Position numbers and translations under genes: made by a program. A stretch of 64,000 nucleotides of DNA, from contig NZ_LN997848.1 in assembly GCF_001511835.1 (NCBI RefSeq), forward strand, positions 2,508,001 through 2,572,000, given 5' to 3'. Of the stretch, positions 56,012-63,959 are shown in pieces. This DNA is from Magnetospirillum sp. XM-1 (lineage in GTDB: Bacteria > Pseudomonadota > Alphaproteobacteria > Rhodospirillales > Magnetospirillaceae). Numbering within the stretch: position 1 is the first letter of the stretch; the number at the start of each line of letters is the position of its first letter. The notes under the pieces were generated by a model. The model saw nothing but the letters and a program-made list of their open reading frames with translations. It did no database searches and had not been told where the DNA came from.

Positions 56012-56385
56012 CTGGTACTCCTGCCTTACTTCAGGATGTCGGCCGGCCCCTGGCGCAGATGCGGGTGATGTCCCACCGGCAAATCTAGTCCTGGGCGATC
56101 TTCCGGTTGATGGCGATTGCGGAATGCCCCCCTCAGACTCAGGCTGATCGGAATGCATCCCGGATTCATCGCCGCACCTCCCACCAGGGAACACGCCTAC
56201 TGGGATGGTATTGCATAATAAATAAAATACAATACGCGCTGCGCGTTATCACAAATACCCATAAATAGGTACCTAAAATAACCTGTCTTTATTGACGATT
56301 AATTCGGCGCATATCAATTGTGATATTATTATTTGCCATTATATATATTACACCGACGCCGCAAGCGCCGGCGGAGGATGACAGC
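56012..56385. other. Divergent control region of the signalling operon and the small-protein cluster
   Basis: There is no gene here. The right half (56210-56350) is very A+T-rich. A perfect inverted repeat ATATCA-ATTG-TGATAT lies at 56311-56326, about 60 bases before the first small gene. A TTGTGA/ATATAT pair spaced 17 bases (56318-56323 and 56341-56346) could be its promoter, overlapping the repeat. Confidence 0.5.
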
Positions 56386-56511
56386 ATGAATTGCTCACAA
56401 TCAAAAGCCTGCCATTTCATAAGCGAATGGATGGTTCCGCCACTACTGATCCCACTGGCCCTGATTCTCATGATCGCGATCTGGGTCGCCGTGCGCCCCC
56501 ATCTGGGCTGA
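56386..56511 (+). CDS. Tiny single-span membrane protein (41 residues)
   Basis: MNCSQSKACHFISEW followed by one hydrophobic helix (VPPLLIPLALILMIAIWVAV). GGAGG lies 9 bases upstream of ATG 56386. It is the first of four very short genes in a row on the plus strand. Such one-helix proteins often modulate larger membrane complexes; the partner is unknown. Confidence 0.6.
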   Translation: MNCSQSKACHFISEWMVPPLLIPLALILMIAIWVAVRPHLG

Positions 56512-56532
56512 GCCGCAACCGGAGTGCCAAGC

Positions 56533-56742
56533 ATGACCGTCAATACGATGGCCTTTCCTGTCTCCCCCGGAATCGAGGGGATGAATACGCTGGCCGTGTT
56601 CCTCAACGCCTCGCATCCCGCGGGGGGATGGCATTTCGGCCGCGGTACCCGCTTCGACCAGGCCATGGTGGACATCGACTTCGACGATCCCGCCGACTTG
56701 GCCCCTGCGTGGCGGAGCTATTGCAGCACCCGGGCTCCATGA
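56533..56742 (+). CDS. Small hypothetical protein (69 residues)
   Basis: Starts MTVNTMAFPVSPGIEGMNTLAVF and contains WHFGRGTRFDQAMVDIDFDDPADL. A GGAG precedes the ATG by 9 bases. Its stop overlaps a possible ATG of the next gene (ATGA). No family recognised. Confidence 0.55.
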   Translation: MTVNTMAFPVSPGIEGMNTLAVFLNASHPAGGWHFGRGTRFDQAMVDIDFDDPADLAPAWRSYCSTRAP

Positions 56743-56768
56743 ACCGGGATCAGCGGAAGGGAACGCCC

Positions 56769-56996
56769 ATGTCCGAGAGCACGCTCTTCCAACTCAGCCG
56801 CATCTATGCCGGCGGTTGGCTGGCGGGACGAAAATGCCCCGACACCGATCCGGCCGACATGGATTCCGTGGCGGATCGCCTCAATCCATACCAAGCGCCC
56901 GCCGAACGTCAGCGTTGGAACCGGGGATTCAAGGATGCGGTATTGCGCATCCAGGGTATCCGGGTGAAATCCCTTGACCGGCTTGTAGGAGAATAA
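56769..56996 (+). CDS. Ribosome modulation factor-like protein
   Basis: This 75-residue protein shares the RMF pattern: Y..G..AG, a cysteine/proline region, NPY, then R..W..G..DA (IYAGGWLAGRK, LNPYQAPAERQRWNRGFKDAV). RMF dimerises 70S ribosomes in stationary phase. GGAAGGG lies about 7 bases before ATG 56769; an upstream ATG at 56739 overlapping the previous stop would add 10 residues. Resemblance is by motif spacing rather than close identity. Confidence 0.7.
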   Translation: MSESTLFQLSRIYAGGWLAGRKCPDTDPADMDSVADRLNPYQAPAERQRWNRGFKDAVLRIQGIRVKSLDRLVGE

Positions 56997-56998
56997 AG

Positions 56999-57154
56999 AT
57001 GGCAAAAAGTCAGAAACGTAGCGGTCGCGAGCCCAAAAAGCCAAAGACCGCAGTAAAAAAGGCTTCGCAAGCGGCATCGCTCTTTACCGACGACAGCCGT
57101 ATGGGTAAGAAGCCGCCCCGCGTCACCGGCCCGCCGCCGCCAAAGCCGGAATAA
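56999..57154 (+). CDS. Very small lysine/proline-rich protein (51 residues)
   Basis: Begins MAKSQKRSGREPKKPKT and ends PPRVTGPPPPKPE. AGGAG lies 8 bases upstream of the ATG. Short basic proteins beginning with this kind of segment are common and unannotated in alphaproteobacteria. It starts 2 bases after the RMF-like stop, so it is co-transcribed. RNA or ribosome association is a guess from charge and neighbour. Confidence 0.68.
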   Translation: MAKSQKRSGREPKKPKTAVKKASQAASLFTDDSRMGKKPPRVTGPPPPKPE

Positions 57155-57162
57155 GCCCGGAT

Positions 57163-58008
57163 TCAGTCCGCCTCCCGCCGCCGGGTGGCGCCAGTCAGGT
57201 GCCGCTCGGCGAATGCTTTCATGGACAGGCCGATGATCCAGTCGGAAATGACCATGGGAATGCGTGACGGCGTGAGGAAGGGGAAGCTGCGCACGAACGG
57301 CACCAGGGTAGAAAGCCCCCCCGACAGGATGCCCCTGACCAGCAGGCGGACGACGATACCGACCCGCTGGCCCATGGGATAGCCGCTGCCATAGACCGGG
57401 ACACGCAGATACGCCGCCTTGTTGCGGATACGCCGCCCGATTTCCGGGCCGGTGAGCAGGCGGCCGTAAAGCATCTGATAGCCCGCCGCCATGGCTTCGG
57501 CGCTCATGCATTTCGGCACGATATTGGTGGTCAGGCTGGTGTTGTCCGAATGTCTTGCGACGGGCAGCAGGCGGCCTTCGCGCTCCATTCGCAGGTGCAG
57601 GGGAGTCCGTGGCAGGGCCATGAGCAGGCCGATCATGGCCGACTGGATTCCCGCCTCGGTGATGAAGCGATACTGATGCTCGAAGGTATCCAGGGTGTCG
57701 TGGTCGAAGCCGATGATGAAGCCGCCCAGCACGTCGATGCCATGGGCGTAGATGCGCCGGACCGCCGTCAGGGTGTCTTCCCGCAGGTTCTGGGTCTTGC
57801 CGGTCTCCTTGAGGCCCACCGGATCGGTGGTCTCGATACCGATGAACACCCAGCCGAAATTGGCGGCGCTGAACAACTCCAGCAATTCGTCGTCCTGGGC
57901 CATGTTGAGCGACGCCTCGGTGCCGAAGCTGAACATGTAGCCGTGACGCTGCTGGTACTCGGCCAGGAAGCGCAGCAGGTCCTTGGCCTCCTTCGGATTG
58001 CCGACCGT
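57163..58008 (-). pseudogene. B12-binding radical SAM protein, 3' fragment (DUF4070 end)
   Basis: About 281 codons correspond to the C-terminal half of HpnJ-like radical SAM enzymes: TVGNPKEAKDLLRF, FSFGTEASLNMAQDDELLELF, GWVFIGIETTDP, GGFIIGFDHDT, then the DUF4070 tail. The N-terminal B12-binding domain and the CxxxCxxC motif are missing. At about 58008 the frame runs directly into the 5' part of an integrase gene in another frame. The remnant has no start codon of its own until an internal ATG at 57936. It is convergent with the small-protein cluster. Confidence 0.85.
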
Positions 58009-58219
58009 TTCCTTTGACGCGGTCGATCAGACGAGGAGATGTCTCAAGGCCGGCTATGTAGAGGTTCGCCTCAATGGCTTCCTGCACCGCCATGGCCTTG
58101 TCGCGGCCAAGGCCATGGGTCTTGCCGTCGACGGGGTTACGCCACCAGAAGTAACCCCGCCGTTCATACAGGTTTACGGGTAGTCCGCGCTTGCGGATGC
58201 TACGCCTTCGCCCGTTCAC
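58009..58219 (-). pseudogene. Lambda-type integrase, 5' fragment
   Basis: From a GTG at 58219 about 70 codons match the N-terminal arm-binding domain of lambda Int (NGRRRSIRKRGLPVNLYERR, GLGRDKAMAVQEAIEANLYIAG). The catalytic domain is absent: the sequence changes to radical SAM coding DNA in another frame near 58008. The start overlaps the excisionase gene by 20 bases, as in lambda. So the element has lost its ability to integrate by this enzyme. Confidence 0.85.
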
Positions 58220-58511
58220 TGATCAGCCTCGAAACAAGACCAGTCCGGATGCTTTGGGGGCTGGCATCGGGCCGAATTTGGGTTCTCGGCGACACGTAGA
58301 CCGCCTCGCGGTCAACGAAGTAGCTCCGCCCGTGTTTCTCGGGGATGGGGTAGATACGGCCATCCCGCGCCCAGCTCCGCAGCGTCGTGATGCTCGGCGC
58401 CATGTCGCCATAGGTCACGGCGGCCCACTGCTCAAGCGTGGTCATCCGCCCCAGGCGGGGCGAGCCCGCACCCTGGCGGGGTTCTGAATTGTGATGGTCC
58501 CAGGTCTTCAT
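58200..58511 (-). CDS. xis: Excisionase (lambda Xis-like)
   Basis: The reading frame is 103 residues; the recognisable Xis domain starts at an internal Met (MTTLEQWAAV, codon at 58445). The domain reads like lambda Xis: LEQW, then TLRSWARDGRIYPIPEKHGRSYFVDREAVYV, a winged-helix DNA-binding architecture. ATG 58511 has AGGTGA upstream; ATG 58445 would give 81 residues, nearer to lambda Xis (72). It lies just upstream of and overlapping the truncated integrase. Confidence 0.82.
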   Translation of the reverse strand: MKTWDHHNSEPRQGAGSPRLGRMTTLEQWAAVTYGDMAPSITTLRSWARDGRIYPIPEKHGRSYFVDREAVYVSPRTQIRPDASPQSIRTGLVSRLISERAKA

Positions 58512-59022
58512 CGTTCACCTGCCGAATAATGTTCATGGTCTCTCATGCTCCCGTCGACGCAAGGGGACGCCCTTTGGCGGGCATCCACCCGGATCGACTT
58601 GACGACAAGGCAATAGCCTTCTTACCCGGAGCCCCATTGCTTGGGCTTCGGGCGGACACGTTGACGATCAACGGTAGGATTGGGCGAGCCGCCCCTGCCT
58701 GCTGCGGCCGAGGATCGGTGGTCACCCTGGGGTCAGGGAGCACTCCGGACCCGAGGAATCGGTACGAAACCGCCTCATGGGACAGAGCAGGGATTTGGAC
58801 GGAGTCCGGGGGCCGTGGCGGGATAGGCCTCCCGCAAAGGCTTTGCTTGTCGTCTACGGCATTATTGCCACAGACCTTCGGGGATCACCCGGTAGGGGCT
58901 GCGTTTGGCTGTAACAGCCGAGGCGCAAAGCTCAACCTCTCGAAAAATACTCTCTTGCCGACCGGCTGGCGGTCAAGTCGAAATTTTTCTGGCGCCGACA
59001 ACCTCCCAATTCGGAGCAGTTG
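58512..59022. other. Gene-free stretch within the element
   Basis: No reading frame on either strand has coding character. A long plus-strand open frame (58529-59110) runs antisense into the XRE gene and has no recognisable features. Possible control DNA for xis and the repressor. Confidence 0.4.
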
Positions 59023-59241
59023 TCATCCCCGATCCGGCCTCTTCAGGAACTCGCCCGGATCCGCCTCCAGAACCTCGGCCAACCGGCCGATTATCTTGAG
59101 GCTGGCGTAGTACTTCCCCTTCTCAAGCTGGCTCAGATAGCTGCGGCTCACCCCCGCGTCATAGGCGAGTTCATCCTGCGACAGGCCCTTGGCGTGCCGT
59201 AATCGACGCAAGTTGGTGGCGAACAGCTCCCGAAGATCCAT
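59023..59241 (-). CDS. XRE-family helix-turn-helix repressor
   Basis: This 72-residue protein consists essentially of one lambda-repressor-like domain (NLRRLRHAKGLSQDELAYDAGVSRSYLSQLEKGK). ATG 59241 is chosen because the domain begins directly after it; an upstream in-frame ATG adds 17 residues without domain features. It is a likely regulator of the integrative element. No ligand or peptidase domain is attached. Confidence 0.87.
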   Translation of the reverse strand: MDLRELFATNLRRLRHAKGLSQDELAYDAGVSRSYLSQLEKGKYYASLKIIGRLAEVLEADPGEFLKRPDRG

Positions 59242-59315
59242 GCGGGAAGCAAGCCAGCTTGCTCGAAAATTACACCTCGATATACTGAACAATCGTAATC
59301 ATCGAGACGCCTGCC

Positions 59316-59969
59316 ATGAGCCTGTCCACCCCGAAAGAAACACCAGCCGTCCCCCAGGACCCTGCCCTGTGGTTTCTGAAGGGCGTGGAATTCTGGGAAA
59401 TCCGTGGTGTCGTGCTCTCCAGCGAGAAGTGCTCCGAATCCCACGTCCACGGATTTGGCGGCGGCGGCGGGATCGGGACGGACGCCAACGGCTGCGTCTA
59501 TGGCTCCGTCGATCCGGTGGAAATCAACACGACCATCAACCGTTCCCAGGAGTTCTGGCTGCGGGATGAATCCGGTCGGGAAGTTCATTTCGAACTGGGG
59601 GACTGGTCCGTTCCCCTGCGCCCGGACCAAACCGTCTCGGTCCTATGCGCACGGCGAAAGCACCGGTGGTGCCTGGCAGGCATCTGCAACCATACGGCCA
59701 GCACCCATCACTCCAACCCGAATGCCCTCGCGCTTTTCGCGCCGGTACCACGGTTCATTCCCTGGATTGACGGCGAACGGGCCATCGCGGTGGTTACCGG
59801 CCTGTTCCTCGCCCTGATGTTCCTTACTGGATCCCACTGGATGGTGGTGGAGGGCATCGTATTCGGCCCATGGCTCGCCGGATGGCTCATCGTGGGGCAG
59901 CACCGAAGGTCTTTCCGGAACGCGCTCCACAACCGCGCTCGAACGCTCATGGATTTCGCCGCTGGATGA
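59316..59969 (+). CDS. Hypothetical protein with two C-terminal membrane helices
   Basis: This 217-residue protein has an N-terminal soluble domain (about 1-135) containing FWEIRGVVLSSEK and an SHVHGFGGGGGIG loop. Two hydrophobic helices follow near residues 150-195 (AIAVVTGLFLALMFLTG, GIVFGPWLAGWLIVG). The soluble part resembles domains that distinguish a bound small molecule from buffer only in a general way; I cannot name a family. It lies in the element between the repressor and other small membrane proteins. Confidence 0.68.
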   Translation: MSLSTPKETPAVPQDPALWFLKGVEFWEIRGVVLSSEKCSESHVHGFGGGGGIGTDANGCVYGSVDPVEINTTINRSQEFWLRDESGREVHFELGDWSVPLRPDQTVSVLCARRKHRWCLAGICNHTASTHHSNPNALALFAPVPRFIPWIDGERAIAVVTGLFLALMFLTGSHWMVVEGIVFGPWLAGWLIVGQHRRSFRNALHNRARTLMDFAAG

Positions 59970-60005
59970 ATGGGGCGCCCGAAAGAAAGAAGCTGGGGGA
60001 GTGCA

Positions 60006-60362
60006 ATGCGTTCCATTATGCAGATAATTGTTAAATACATCGCTCCCTGGTTTTGGGTGACGACCTATTTCCCCAGGGTGATTCTGCGAGGAGCATCTAG
60101 ATTTTTGTTTAATGTTTTTGTTGGTGGAAATCTCGTTCTGAGCATCATCCTGATGGCGACGGTCTTTCCGTACTGTGTAGTCGCACTATTTTTCGCCCGA
60201 GACACAACGCCATATTGGAACGGAATTGGCTTTTCCCTGTTCACCGTTGCGTGGACTCTCATTGTATTTGCCGTCGTCCGCGTGCTTGCGAAAATGCGGG
60301 ATCGCGCCCGAGGCGCCATCGACGACTTTTGCCGCAGAAACCAGACAGGTCAGCAGCCCTGA
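60006..60362 (+). CDS. Small membrane protein (118 residues)
   Basis: Two or three hydrophobic segments are visible (VFVGGNLVLSIILMATVFPYCVVALFF, FSLFTVAWTLIVFAVV), with a basic C-terminal tail. GGGGGAG lies 6 bases upstream of ATG 60006. Its stop overlaps the start of the next gene (TGATG), so the two are co-translated. Function unknown. Confidence 0.62.
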   Translation: MRSIMQIIVKYIAPWFWVTTYFPRVILRGASRFLFNVFVGGNLVLSIILMATVFPYCVVALFFARDTTPYWNGIGFSLFTVAWTLIVFAVVRVLAKMRDRARGAIDDFCRRNQTGQQP

Positions 60363-60616
60363 TGGATTGGCTGGCCAAGGCCACTACAGGCGCAGCAAGG
60401 CCGACAGACAACGAGGCGATCCGGATCATGTCCATACGACAGCAATTGGTCGCCTACCTGGTAAGCCTGCTGGGGTGGGGTATCGGCTTCCCGCTTCTGG
60501 CCCATGCCGTCCTGGCTCCCAGTTGGTTGGAACTGGTCGCGGGTCTTCTGACCGTGGCAGCTTTCCAGGGCGGAGCCCTCTGCCTGTTCTGCCTGAACAG
60601 ACAAACCGCAGCTTAG
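60362..60616 (+). CDS. Small membrane protein (84 residues)
   Basis: After a hydrophilic start (MDWLAKATTGAARPTDNEA) come two membrane helices (LVAYLVSLLGWGIGFPLLAHAVL, LELVAGLLTVAAFQGGALCLF). It begins on the TGATG overlap with the preceding gene and ends overlapping the convergent resolvase stop. Function unknown. Confidence 0.62.
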   Translation: MDWLAKATTGAARPTDNEAIRIMSIRQQLVAYLVSLLGWGIGFPLLAHAVLAPSWLELVAGLLTVAAFQGGALCLFCLNRQTAA

Positions 60617-61254
60617 GCCCGCGCCAGCAGGTTCCGCACAGTCGTCGCCTGCCACTCCCGGCCATGGGATGTCTTGATGCCTCGCTCGTTCAGGCGGCGG
60701 GCAATCTCCCGCAGCCCCAGTCCCTGCGACGCCAGCCCAGTAACCATCGGCAACACCGTTGCGGCAAACTGGTCCGCTTTCGCGATTAGACGCGCCGTAG
60801 CGGCCTTTCGGGCCGTTTTGCCATCAGGATTGCCCAAACGAGTTCCCCGAGCCTTGGCGGCCGCCAGAGCGGCTTTTGTCCGCTGAGAGATCATGTCCCT
60901 CTCGTGTTCCGCCACCGCCGCCAGGATGTGGAGCGTCAGGCGATTGGCTTCTGGCATGTCGCATGCGATGAAGTCCACCCGGCTGTCCATCAGGTTGGCG
61001 ATAAAAGCGACGTTACGCGCCAAGCGATCAAGGCGGGCAATGACCAATGTGGCGCGATGCCTTGCAGCCACGTCCAGAGCCGCCCGCAATTGGGGGCGAT
61101 CCGCCTTGCTCCCGGACTCGATTTCGGTGAATTCGCCCACGATCTCACCGCGCCCCGTAACGAACCGGGTTACGGTGGAACGCTGGGCGTCTAAGCCCAG
61201 CCCAGAGCGCCCCTGGCGGTCAGTGGACACACGGAAATACGCAACGAACTTCAT
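60613..61254 (-). CDS. Serine recombinase (resolvase/invertase family)
   Basis: This 213-residue protein has catalytic Ser10 in YFRVSTDRQ, the conserved arginine region LVIARLDRLARNV and the E-helix segment AEHERDMISQRTKAAL. A C-terminal helix-turn-helix domain completes it (GLREIARRLNERGIKTSHGREW). It is typical of small resolvases on plasmids and mobile elements. Adjacent to the repeat-rich gap that begins at 61255, which may contain its res site. Confidence 0.94.
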   Translation of the reverse strand: MKFVAYFRVSTDRQGRSGLGLDAQRSTVTRFVTGRGEIVGEFTEIESGSKADRPQLRAALDVAARHRATLVIARLDRLARNVAFIANLMDSRVDFIACDMPEANRLTLHILAAVAEHERDMISQRTKAALAAAKARGTRLGNPDGKTARKAATARLIAKADQFAATVLPMVTGLASQGLGLREIARRLNERGIKTSHGREWQATTVRNLLARA

Positions 61255-61683
61255 GGCGTTAAACTCCTAAACGGACGATTAGAAGCTTAACGCCGGTCGT
61301 CTTCGATGCACGTCGGCGCCGGCCCATCGGGTGCCGTTGCATCCGAGGCGCGATATGGGACCATGTGGGGAGTGGCTCCATGAGCCCTCCTGCCCACCTC
61401 TTCCAGCGAAGAGCGGCGATCGTTGGTACAGAGCACAGGGGGCGGCCACCGCTCCCATAAGGCCCAGCATCCCCAGCCAGTGTCCCGGCCAGTTCCCCTG
61501 CCAGTTTTGAACCGCCCTACCGCCGCGACCGCCTCCCCTCATTCCCCGGCCAGTATCGACACACCTCCCCAGTCCCCGGCCACTTGCAGGTGACGCCCCC
61601 CTGCAACCGAGATCCGTCGCGGACAGGCGCGATTCGCAACGGCGACGTTTTCACCCCCTCGGGCACTATCCTTGTCTTGTAGC

Positions 61684-61916
61684 GCCCGTGACCCCACGGG
61701 CACTAGGAGAGTTTATGAGCCCTTGGAAAGGTCAGACCCCACCCCACGGGCACTATAATAAATATAATGATTCATAGTGCCCGTGGGTCAGACGGCGCAG
61801 CATGGAGAGGGCAACTTGACGGTTTGTGAGCACTGTCAAGTTCAAGAACATCACCCATTACGACGCAGACCCCACCCCACGGGCAGTATACATAGTGCCC
61901 GTGGGGTGGGGTCTGC
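61684..61916. repeat. Cluster of CCCACGGGCACTAT inverted repeats
   Basis: Five copies of the CCCACGGGCA(C/G)TA core: plus orientation at about 61694, 61743 and 61877, and minus orientation at 61774-61787 and 61894-61906. The second and fourth positions form a 14-base-pair inverted repeat (61743-61756 with 61774-61787). The left flanks at 61733 and 61866 also share CAGACCCCACC. Confidence 0.8.
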
Positions 61917-62068
61917 ATTTTTGGCACCACGCCTAGACTTGACGGAACCGTCAATTTCCCAAGAATGTTCCCATTATGAACTTGGCGAAACCGTCAACTC
62001 GAATATCTCACAGATCAATAACTTTCTGAATTATATATGTTTTCTGAAACCAACAAGGGTTGACGGTT
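61813..62068. promoter_or_regulatory. Cluster of TTGACGG/CCGTCAA operator-like sites
   Basis: Four related sites: AACTTGAC...GTCAAGTT (61813-61842), TTGACGG-AA-CCGTCAA (61939-61954, perfect), TTGGCGA-AA-CCGTCAA (61982-61997, imperfect) and a half-site TTGACGGTT (62060-62068). They flank the long hairpin and end about 280 bases before the kinase gene. Confidence 0.6.
61865..61916 (+). terminator. Perfect 21-base-pair hairpin followed by ATTTTTGG
   Basis: Arms 61865-61885 and 61896-61916 are perfectly complementary with a 10-base loop, and a short T-run follows on the plus strand. It could be a strong terminator or part of a small RNA; no gene ends immediately before it. Confidence 0.55.
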
Positions 62069-62351
62069 CATAGAACACTTATAAATAAGCTTGCCGAGCC
62101 CCCCTCAACAGATCGGATCTCATGGTTTGAAAAAGTGACAGCCCGAAAGGCCCTTATGGGCCGATTGCGGAAGGGCGGCTATCGGGTCCAGACTAGGTAA
62201 AGCCGACAACGTCGGCATGGTATTCTAGGCATCGCCGATGCCCATGCGCCCTTTGGTCGGACAACCATGGCTCCCTTCCTGCGATTCATTGCTACCCGGT
62301 AAGAATGGCAATAGCCTAGTTTGGATCGGGCACGGAGCAGAGGTTCATATC

Positions 62352-63959
62352 ATGACCATGAGGCCCGGCTCTTCCAAAGAAGATCAATCTCACGACGCGC
62401 GTCGTGCGAAGGCCGAGGTGCAGGCTCGTCGGAATCAGGGGGAGAGCGATCTTCTCCACGAACTCCGCGTCCACCAGATCGAGTTGGAGATGCAGAACGA
62501 GGAACTGCGTCGGGTTCAATTGGAACTGGAGGAATCACGGGACCGATATATCGATCTCTACGAATTCGCTCCGGTCGGTTACGTGACGCTGAGTTCGTCC
62601 GGCCATATCGAATCAGCCAACCTGACCCTCTCTTCAATGCTGGGCTTCGAGCGCGCCGGCTTGCTGAAATTACGGTTCAGCGCCCTGGTGCTGGAAGCAA
62701 GCGGCGATGATTGGCATCGTTTCATGGTGGCCATTCTGAACGACCAGGAGGATCGCCATCGAACAACCGACATTCGGCTTCGGCGCCGGGACGAGGGCAC
62801 AATCGAGGCACGTCTGGATTGCCGACGCGTCCCGAATGTCGTCCATGGTGCGATGGTTCGGGTCGCCATAACCGATATCACCCAGGTCAAGCAGGCCGAA
62901 ATCGCGCTGCAAGCCAGCGAGAAGCGTTATAGCCTGCTCGCCGCGTCAACTTTCGAAGGTATTGTCATCTCCGCCAAGGGGCGCATCGTCGATGTGAACG
63001 AGCGGTTGGTCGAAATGATCGGCTTTCCACGAGCAGAGTTGATCGGCCGACCGGTGGCGGAGTTGATCTCGGACGAGGATTATGACCGTGTCATGGACAA
63101 TATCCATCGTGGAGATGAAAGCCATATCGAGCACGGCATGGTCCGCAAGGATAGTTCCCGGATCGAGGTCGAGGCCCATGGCCAGCCATTCAGCGACAAT
63201 GGTCGGGCTTTTCGTCTCACGGCGCTGCGCGACATCACGGCACGGAGGGAGGACGAAGCTGCGGCTCGTATTGCCCTGCATATGGAACATCTCCGCAATC
63301 TGGCGATCGAGGCCACGCTTTCCGAAGAGCGGGAACGCCATTCCATCGCCAAGGACCTTCACGACGGCCTGGGACAGACTCTGCATCTGGCCCGGTTCAA
63401 ACTGGACCGGCTGGTGAAGGCTCTGCCGCAGGAGCTCCCCGCCGCTACCTTGGTGCATGAGCTGATCGGCCTTCTCTCCGAGGCTAGCGGTGAGGTGCGC
63501 TCGCTGACATCCAAACTCAGTCCCCCGGCGCTCAAGGACTTGGGATTGGTGCCGGCCATATCGTGGCTGGCGGACGAAATGGGGCGGCGCCACGAGTTGC
63601 AGGTCGTTGTGGAAGACGACGGCGTCCCGAAGCCCCTCACCGAAGGACAGTCAACCCTTCTGTTCCGGGCTGTGCGCGAACTTGTCATCAACATCGCCAA
63701 ACACGCGGGCGTGGGCGCCGCCCGGATTGGACTTCGTGTTTGCAATAGCCGCCTCATCATAACGGTCGCGGACAAGGGCGTCGGATTTACCGACTGGCGA
63801 GCAACCCTTGAAGCCCGGCGTGGTTTCGGACTGTCCAGCGTGCGAGAGCGCATCACCTTCCTCAAGGGAGCCATGGACATCCAAACTCGCACGGGCGAGG
63901 GAACCACCGTCGTGCTGGAGATGCCGTTGGACTCCATGCCCACGGAGATGCAGCCATGA
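62352..63959 (+). CDS. PAS-domain sensor histidine kinase, NarX/HisKA_3 type
   Basis: This 535-residue protein has an N-terminal helical module LLHELRVHQIELEMQNEELR (also present in the kinase at 54180), two PAS domains (about 70-190 and 205-320), a HisKA_3 dimerisation helix with RHSIAKDLHDGLGQTL and an ATPase domain (RAVRELVINIAKHAG, DKGVGF, GFGLSSVRERI). Such kinases phosphorylate NarL/LuxR-type regulators, and one begins in the ATGA overlap at its 3' end. ATG 62352 follows AGAGG; upstream in-frame ATGs lack a Shine-Dalgarno. Confidence 0.92.
   Translation: MTMRPGSSKEDQSHDARRAKAEVQARRNQGESDLLHELRVHQIELEMQNEELRRVQLELEESRDRYIDLYEFAPVGYVTLSSSGHIESANLTLSSMLGFERAGLLKLRFSALVLEASGDDWHRFMVAILNDQEDRHRTTDIRLRRRDEGTIEARLDCRRVPNVVHGAMVRVAITDITQVKQAEIALQASEKRYSLLAASTFEGIVISAKGRIVDVNERLVEMIGFPRAELIGRPVAELISDEDYDRVMDNIHRGDESHIEHGMVRKDSSRIEVEAHGQPFSDNGRAFRLTALRDITARREDEAAARIALHMEHLRNLAIEATLSEERERHSIAKDLHDGLGQTLHLARFKLDRLVKALPQELPAATLVHELIGLLSEASGEVRSLTSKLSPPALKDLGLVPAISWLADEMGRRHELQVVVEDDGVPKPLTEGQSTLLFRAVRELVINIAKHAGVGAARIGLRVCNSRLIITVADKGVGFTDWRATLEARRGFGLSSVRERITFLKGAMDIQTRTGEGTTVVLEMPLDSMPTEMQP

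Larger units (their letters stand above)
61255..62351. other. Repeat-rich gene-free region between the resolvase and the sensor kinase
   Basis: About 1.1 kb without a credible gene. The part from 61255 to 61680 is GC-rich with imperfect CCCCGGCCA(G/C)T repeats. The part from 61680 to 62090 is A+T-richer and holds two families of inverted repeats described separately. A resolvase site, plasmid-type control region or operator cluster are all possible. Confidence 0.55.

Noticed and set aside
58529..59110. Plus-strand frame of 193 codons in the element
   Set aside because: It runs antisense through the XRE repressor, shows no domain, and has composition typical of non-coding frames.
61279..61542. 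Minus-strand frame with a hydrophobic stretch (WPGHWLGMLGLMGAVAAP)
   Set aside because: There is no good Shine-Dalgarno, and the flanks are low-complexity and include the GC-rich imperfect repeats; not enough to call a gene.
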